Below, piece by piece: positions 16,944-20,900 of a DNA stretch of 20,900 nucleotides. Origin of the DNA: Promethearchaeota archaeon (GTDB lineage Archaea > Asgardarchaeota > Lokiarchaeia > Sigynarchaeales > SOKP01); the NCBI GenBank assembly GCA_030605085.1, contig JAUWBH010000107.1, forward strand, positions 1 to 20,900, in the 5' to 3' direction. Under the pieces are notes generated by a model. It was not told the origin of the DNA, ran no database searches, and saw nothing but the letters and a program-made list of their open reading frames with translations. A program made the translations under genes and the position numbers. Position 1 is the first letter of the stretch. Each line of letters opens with the position of its first letter.

Positions 16944-18449
16944 TTACTCATCATATGTGCCAAAACCTCGAGGCTTAGAATTCCTGAATGCTGATATGGC
17001 TCCTAATGCCTCTTTAAAGTTTCTCATAATGTTATACCCCATATTTAGCATATATTTACTTCTTATTGTACGATAGAGCATCTTCCACATAAATATCATC
17101 TTTCTTTCAAAAGAGAAAAATGTTTGGTATGCATTTTGGATTTCGGTTAACATACGTTCTCGTTCTTCTGGAGATAACAAAAAGTCTATCACTCTAGTTG
17201 TAGTTTCCCATCGCTCAACTTCTTGGGTTTCAGTACCTACTAAAGCCTTTACTTTATCATATTGATTAATTATTCCATTAGAATTATAATCATCCCAAAA
17301 TTTTGTCCCTGAAAAAATCTCAACAACGTTGAAAAATGGAACATCTATATCAGAATTAACAGCAAAATTAATTGTATTTTTTACTTCATCTAATTTTTCA
17401 GTCGGGGCACCGAGCATAAACAAACCAACAATAAGATCTATTTTTGCTTTACGCGCTTTATGAATTGCCTCATAGAATTGAGATACCTTAGTTCTTTTAT
17501 TATAAATATCAAGAATACGCTGATTTGCGCTTTCAAATCCATACCATATAGATTTGCAACCGGCTTTTCTCATCCAATTTAACATATCTTGAGATGTTTG
17601 GTCAACTCTTCCATCAGTATGCCAATTAATATCGATTTTTTCTTTTTTAATTAATTGACAGATTTTTATAGTTCTTTTAGGTTGTAAAGTGAAATTATCG
17701 TCGATAAAATTTAGTTGTGTATACCCCTGTTCTTCTATTAAAAGCATTTCATTTACAATATTCTCAGGACTTCTTGGTCGAAATCGGCGCTTCGCAAATT
17801 TAGTACACGCACAATATGAACAATTAAATGGACACCCTCGAGAAGATACGATCGATGTAATTTTCGATTTTGAGAAGTCAAATCCTGAAAAATTCCATTT
17901 ATAATCAAAATCTATCAATTTTCTGTCAGGAAAAGGAAGAGCATCTAAATCCATTATTAAAGGAGCATCAGGAGTTAATATTGTTTTCTTATTAGGATCT
18001 TGAAATGCAAGTCCTTTGATATGATTTGGAAATTCATCTTCATTTTTATCTAAAAATTCACATAATTCTAAGAAAGTATATTCTCCTTCCCCTCTCACGC
18101 AATAGTCAACATAATCCCCATATTTACGAAGTATATTTTCTGCTTCCATAGAGGGATGATAATGCCCGAGCACAATTTTTATGGAGGGATTCCAGTTTTT
18201 GATTAATTTTATGAGATTGATCGTTGGAAGAAATCCTACTGTAAAGACAGATATACCAATTATATCAGGTCTTATTTGTTTAATCCAACTTAATACTTCA
18301 TTTTTTTCGTAGAACTTTGCTGCCGCATCTAATAACTCAACGGTAAACCCGTTTTCTTTCAATATTGTTCCTAAATATAGAATACCCAATGGAGGCCACG
18401 GGGAATAGATTTTTGTTTCCAAACTTGGATTTATTAGCGCAATTTTCAA
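16944..18449 (-). CDS. Cobalamin-binding-domain radical SAM protein, middle gene of the tandem cluster
   Basis: A 501-residue paralogue starting at TTG (18449), supported by GGAGTG about 10 nt upstream. The B12 domain keeps GHYHPS (95-100), as in the copy at 9496. PFPDR occurs at 172-176. The SAM cluster is CPFNCSYC with Cys206, Cys210 and Cys213, with an extra Cys215 in the following CACTKFAKRRFRPR, a segment resembling the copy at 18478. FIDDNFTLQ, GFESANQR and GAPTEK follow. It is the longest copy because of an insertion of about 15 residues before the RWETTTRVIDF signature. Only 28 nt separate it from the upstream paralogue, so co-transcription is likely. The substrate is unknown. Confidence 0.9.
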   Translation of the reverse strand: MKIALINPSLETKIYSPWPPLGILYLGTILKENGFTVELLDAAAKFYEKNEVLSWIKQIRPDIIGISVFTVGFLPTINLIKLIKNWNPSIKIVLGHYHPSMEAENILRKYGDYVDYCVRGEGEYTFLELCEFLDKNEDEFPNHIKGLAFQDPNKKTILTPDAPLIMDLDALPFPDRKLIDFDYKWNFSGFDFSKSKITSIVSSRGCPFNCSYCACTKFAKRRFRPRSPENIVNEMLLIEEQGYTQLNFIDDNFTLQPKRTIKICQLIKKEKIDINWHTDGRVDQTSQDMLNWMRKAGCKSIWYGFESANQRILDIYNKRTKVSQFYEAIHKARKAKIDLIVGLFMLGAPTEKLDEVKNTINFAVNSDIDVPFFNVVEIFSGTKFWDDYNSNGIINQYDKVKALVGTETQEVERWETTTRVIDFLLSPEERERMLTEIQNAYQTFFSFERKMIFMWKMLYRTIRSKYMLNMGYNIMRNFKEALGAISAFRNSKPRGFGTYDE

Positions 18450-18477
18450 ATTTATTTTTCACTCCATAAATTTAAAT

Positions 18478-19923
18478 CTAAAATAAACTAGGTGGATTGT
18501 TGATTAACTTAACGAATTTATCTATATCATGGAAATTTAGGTGACTTAAAAATATTTCTCGGCGGTAACCGCTTATTACCGTTCGTAAAAATGCTTTTAT
18601 CAAATATTTATGTCTAAAGAAATTTTTATGGAATTGTTCTTTTATTATTTGAAAGATTACTTCACGTTTCATTTTTGCTCCGAGTAAATCAATAAGATCT
18701 ACCCCTCTCTCCCAATATTTATCTTCATTAATAATATTATTTCGAATTAAATCATTGAAAAGTTGAGTCCCAGGTAATGCTCGAGTAAAAATTATATGAG
18801 GAAAGTCAATATCGAGTTTTGAAATAAATTTAAGTGTATGTATTGCTTCAATGTAACTTTCATCAAATCCGCCAATCATGAATGAACCAATTACGACATT
18901 AAAACCCGCTTTTCGTGCATTTTTTACTGCAGTTTCACTCATTTGGGGCGTAATTTTTTTATTATAATAATTTAACATTCTTTGAGAACTACTTTCTATT
19001 CCAAACATTAAGATTTCAAAACTTGCTTTTTTCATAGTTCTCAGTAAATTAATAGAGCTATTATTAACTCTTCCATCGCATACAAATACCATATCCATTT
19101 TTTCTTTCTTAATTTTGTCACATAACTCAATTATTCTTTTAATATTTAATGTAAAATTATCATCTACAAAAAGAATTTCTTGATAACCTTGATCTGCTAA
19201 TTCACAAATCTCTTTAAGTATATTATCTACTGATCGAGTCCGCCACCTGCCTTGAGAGAATGCTGTGCATGCACAGAAATTGCATCCAAAAGGACAACCT
19301 CGAGAAGTAACCATTGTGGTAAATTTTCGTTTTGTGACATCAATTCCACCAATTCGATTCTTATAAATATTTGGAACCAATTTTCGGTCTGGAAATGGTA
19401 ATATGTCAAGATCTTTTATTAATTGACGACTCTTATTCTCTTTAATTTCACCATTATGTCGGTATGTTATTCCATCGACTTCATTAAGATCTTTATTCAA
19501 TTCTATATATTCTATAAGCTCGGAGAATGTTATTTCGCCATCTCCTCTCACGCAAATATCCACCCAATCATAGTTTTTTAAGATTTTTTTTCCATAGAAA
19601 GTTGCTAAATAATTTCCAAAAATAATTTTCAAATTCGGATTCCAAGTTTTTAATGCTTTAGATATTATTTTTGCATTTTCTATAGATGCACATAAAATTG
19701 AAAAACCTAGTATATCTGGATCTTTCTTTTTAACCCAGTTAATTACATCACTATTTTCGTAATTAACAGCTGCTTGATCTAAAATAGAAATTCTATAACC
19801 TTCCTCTTTCAAATATGTGGCAAGATATATTAATCCTAAAGGGGGGGCTGAAGCATAAAACAGTGTTTCACTCTTGCCGTCTTTTAATTTTGAAGGTGCA
19901 GGGTTAATAAGGTTGATTTTCAT
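18478..19923 (-). CDS. Cobalamin-binding-domain radical SAM protein, first gene of the tandem cluster
   Basis: A 481-residue paralogue. Its B12-side loop GNYLAT (103-108) has lost the histidine kept in two other copies. PFPDR occurs at 176-180. The cluster is CPFGCNFC with Cys210, Cys214 and Cys217, then the CACTAFSQGRWRTR segment. FVDDNFTLN, FGIESSSQR and a diverged GGFDES replace the usual GAPSE-type loop, so the S-adenosylmethionine or substrate pocket may differ. LPGTQLF and YWERGVDLIDL form the C-terminal signature. The ATG at 19923 has AAGGAG 10 nt upstream, making this the likely first gene of the operon that continues into the next two copies. Confidence 0.9.
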   Translation of the reverse strand: MKINLINPAPSKLKDGKSETLFYASAPPLGLIYLATYLKEEGYRISILDQAAVNYENSDVINWVKKKDPDILGFSILCASIENAKIISKALKTWNPNLKIIFGNYLATFYGKKILKNYDWVDICVRGDGEITFSELIEYIELNKDLNEVDGITYRHNGEIKENKSRQLIKDLDILPFPDRKLVPNIYKNRIGGIDVTKRKFTTMVTSRGCPFGCNFCACTAFSQGRWRTRSVDNILKEICELADQGYQEILFVDDNFTLNIKRIIELCDKIKKEKMDMVFVCDGRVNNSSINLLRTMKKASFEILMFGIESSSQRMLNYYNKKITPQMSETAVKNARKAGFNVVIGSFMIGGFDESYIEAIHTLKFISKLDIDFPHIIFTRALPGTQLFNDLIRNNIINEDKYWERGVDLIDLLGAKMKREVIFQIIKEQFHKNFFRHKYLIKAFLRTVISGYRREIFLSHLNFHDIDKFVKLINNPPSLF

Positions 19924-20069
19924 TAAAGCAATACTCCTTGATTATCCTTAGTAATTATTATTTTATTTTTAATCTTATTCATTAATTATTTTATTTAATA
20001 GCATTATTAAAACTAAAATTTGATGGTTGATGTTAAAAAAAATAAAAAATCTTTAATAAACCCAATTAA

Positions 20070-20231
20070 TTAAAGACGAGTAACTTTTCCCCTGAACATC
20101 TTTAATCGTCCGACTATTCGAAAGGTAGCTCCTTGATAGTCGCACTCTGGGCACTTATTTTTTGAAATTAACTCGACAATATCATCAACAAATACTGCTT
20201 GATTAATTGTGCCGTTAACACAATTAATCAT
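20070..20231 (-). CDS. 53-residue CPEC-containing hypothetical protein
   Basis: A short ORF from the ATG at 20231: MINCVNGTINQAVFVDD, then ELISKNKCPECDY and a basic C-terminus ending MFRGKVTRL. Cys4 with Cys28 and Cys31 could form a partial metal site, but a complete zinc ribbon is not seen. The composition looks protein-like. A strong AGGAGG (20259-20264) lies too far from this ATG; instead it serves a TTG at 20250 in another frame. Removing one base from the A-run near 20236 would join them into one longer protein starting VFLNYM, so the gene may be frameshifted or coupled to a leader ORF. No family is recognised. Confidence 0.55.
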   Translation of the reverse strand: MINCVNGTINQAVFVDDIVELISKNKCPECDYQGATFRIVGRLKMFRGKVTRL

Positions 20232-20250
20232 GTAATTTAAGAAACACCAA
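20224..20250 (-). other. Eight-codon leader ORF overlapping the start of the small CPEC gene
   Basis: A TTG at 20250 stands 8 nt after AGGAGG and opens an eight-codon frame ending with TAA at 20224-20226. It overlaps the ATG of the 53-residue ORF in another frame. It could be a translational-coupling leader or the true 5' end of the gene broken by a 1-nt insertion. Confidence 0.4.
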
Positions 20251-20287
20251 AATAATTACCTCCTCTATATGTTGATTTTAAAAATTG

Positions 20288-20324
20288 AAGATTAATTAAT
20301 AAAGATTAATTAATAAAGATTAAT
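20288..20324. repeat. 14-bp tandem repeat, about 2.6 units, abutting a ribosome-binding site
   Basis: AAGATTAATTAATA occurs at 20288-20301 and 20302-20315, and a third partial unit (AAGATTAAT) ends at 20324. The next bases form the GGGTGAT ribosome-binding site of the gene starting at 20339. The array fills most of the leader and could bind a regulator or vary in copy number. Confidence 0.65.
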
Positions 20325-20338
20325 GGGTGATTTTTTAC

Positions 20339-20900
20339 ATGGCGTGCGATATAAGGTTCCTTGACGGTTTAGAAGCTGGTGGAGACTATTCTTGGGAGGA
20401 GTATTTCGTGTCAAAATGTGGAATAGATTACTGGAAATATAAGAATGGAAAGCAGAAGCTTACTAGGCAGAGTTTAGAGGCATATCTGGACGAGTTTATT
20501 TCAAGGTTGGAGAGCAAGAGAGATGATATAAATAAAAAAGGTCTTTATAAAGATAGTGAGTTTAGATTTGATAGTATAGCAATCGGCTATCAAATTCTTG
20601 CAGTGTTGATTCTCGAGACTGGAGCTATCCTTCCAGAAAAAGTTAAAATTGAGGTGTTAAAATGGACAAAATGGAGTTATGAAAAAAAGCGACATTGGCA
20701 TAAGTCTGTTGTGGAAGATAGAAGATTCTTTTTGAGACGCTTTAGAACAATTATCAGAAATTACACAACGGGTCGTATTTATCGTTTTTCAGGCGGAGTA
20801 CTTGAATCATCTGAACTTGATGAAATTCCTCATTATGAAATTGAAATAGAGGGTCTGGATAATTTTCGCAAGATTTTAAAGAATAAGGAATACAATTCTA
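20339..20900 (+). CDS. Unrecognised protein, partial (runs off the right edge)
   Basis: An open frame of 187 codons from an ATG with GGTGAT at 20326-20331, 7 nt upstream, continuing past the window end. The sequence is rich in charged and aromatic residues and predicted mostly helical, with an N-terminal MACDIRFLDGLEAGGDYSWE, a likely helix pair around LEAYLDEFISRLESKRDD, a short hydrophobic segment AIGYQILAVLILETGAIL at about 80-97, and a very basic RRFFLRRFRTIIRN at about 127-140. No catalytic motif or named family is recognised. It is divergent from the 53-residue ORF. Its base composition is more balanced than that of the radical SAM genes, giving good coding support. Confidence 0.75.
   Translation, partial: MACDIRFLDGLEAGGDYSWEEYFVSKCGIDYWKYKNGKQKLTRQSLEAYLDEFISRLESKRDDINKKGLYKDSEFRFDSIAIGYQILAVLILETGAILPEKVKIEVLKWTKWSYEKKRHWHKSVVEDRRFFLRRFRTIIRNYTTGRIYRFSGGVLESSELDEIPHYEIEIEGLDNFRKILKNKEYNS

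Overview
This is an AT-rich chromosomal window, most likely archaeal and probably from an Asgard (Lokiarchaeia-like) genome. The lineage call is inference. It rests on the many short treble-clef or zinc-ribbon proteins (CPxCG...CPxHG, CPNCG...CMNCG), the recurrent GGTGAT and GGAGG ribosome-binding sites, frequent TTG starts, archaeal-looking TATA boxes with short leaders, and the abundance of cobalamin-binding radical SAM paralogues. No rRNA, tRNA, CRISPR array, transposase or integrase was recognised.

Left part (1-7.8 kb). The window opens inside a minus-strand haloalkane dehalogenase gene that carries an in-frame TGA at codon 35. Next comes a minus-strand soluble PAS-PAS-GAF-like histidine kinase. 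Across an intergenic region with degenerate tandem repeats lies a plus-strand PHP-domain protein fused to a clan GH-A-like TIM barrel. It is followed by an alpha/beta hydrolase, a triple zinc-ribbon protein, and the first cobalamin/radical SAM enzyme, which is divergent from the others.

Middle part (7.8-14.7 kb). Two minus-strand tandem paralogues encode a domain with PH-like predicted topology; one copy keeps an N-terminal zinc ribbon. A second B12/radical SAM enzyme follows on the plus strand. It converges on a minus-strand pair made of a family-2 glycosyltransferase and a polysaccharide deacetylase with an in-frame TAA. A multi-spanning membrane protein with a hexapeptide acyltransferase domain is transcribed divergently from that pair. 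These three genes look like a cell-surface glycan or glycolipid modification set. A small putative membrane protein and a zinc-ribbon membrane protein come next.

Right part (14.7-20.9 kb). A scar region holds the N-terminal stump of another B12/radical SAM gene and a 36-bp relic of the 3' end of a paralogue of the neighbouring zinc-ribbon membrane protein. Then three full-length B12/radical SAM paralogues lie head-to-tail on the minus strand with short spacers, probably one transcript. These three and the enzyme at 9.5 kb form one paralogous family, sharing the PDR linker, the CxxxCxxC cluster, the DDNF motif and a C-terminal PG...W signature. Their cobalamin-side loops differ. The window closes with a 53-residue minus-strand ORF preceded by an overlapping mini-ORF, and a divergent unrecognised gene running off the end.

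The most unusual items are the PHP/GH-A fusion, the radical SAM expansion beside glycan and membrane genes, the zinc-ribbon/PH-like duplication, and two otherwise intact enzymes each broken by a single in-frame stop codon.
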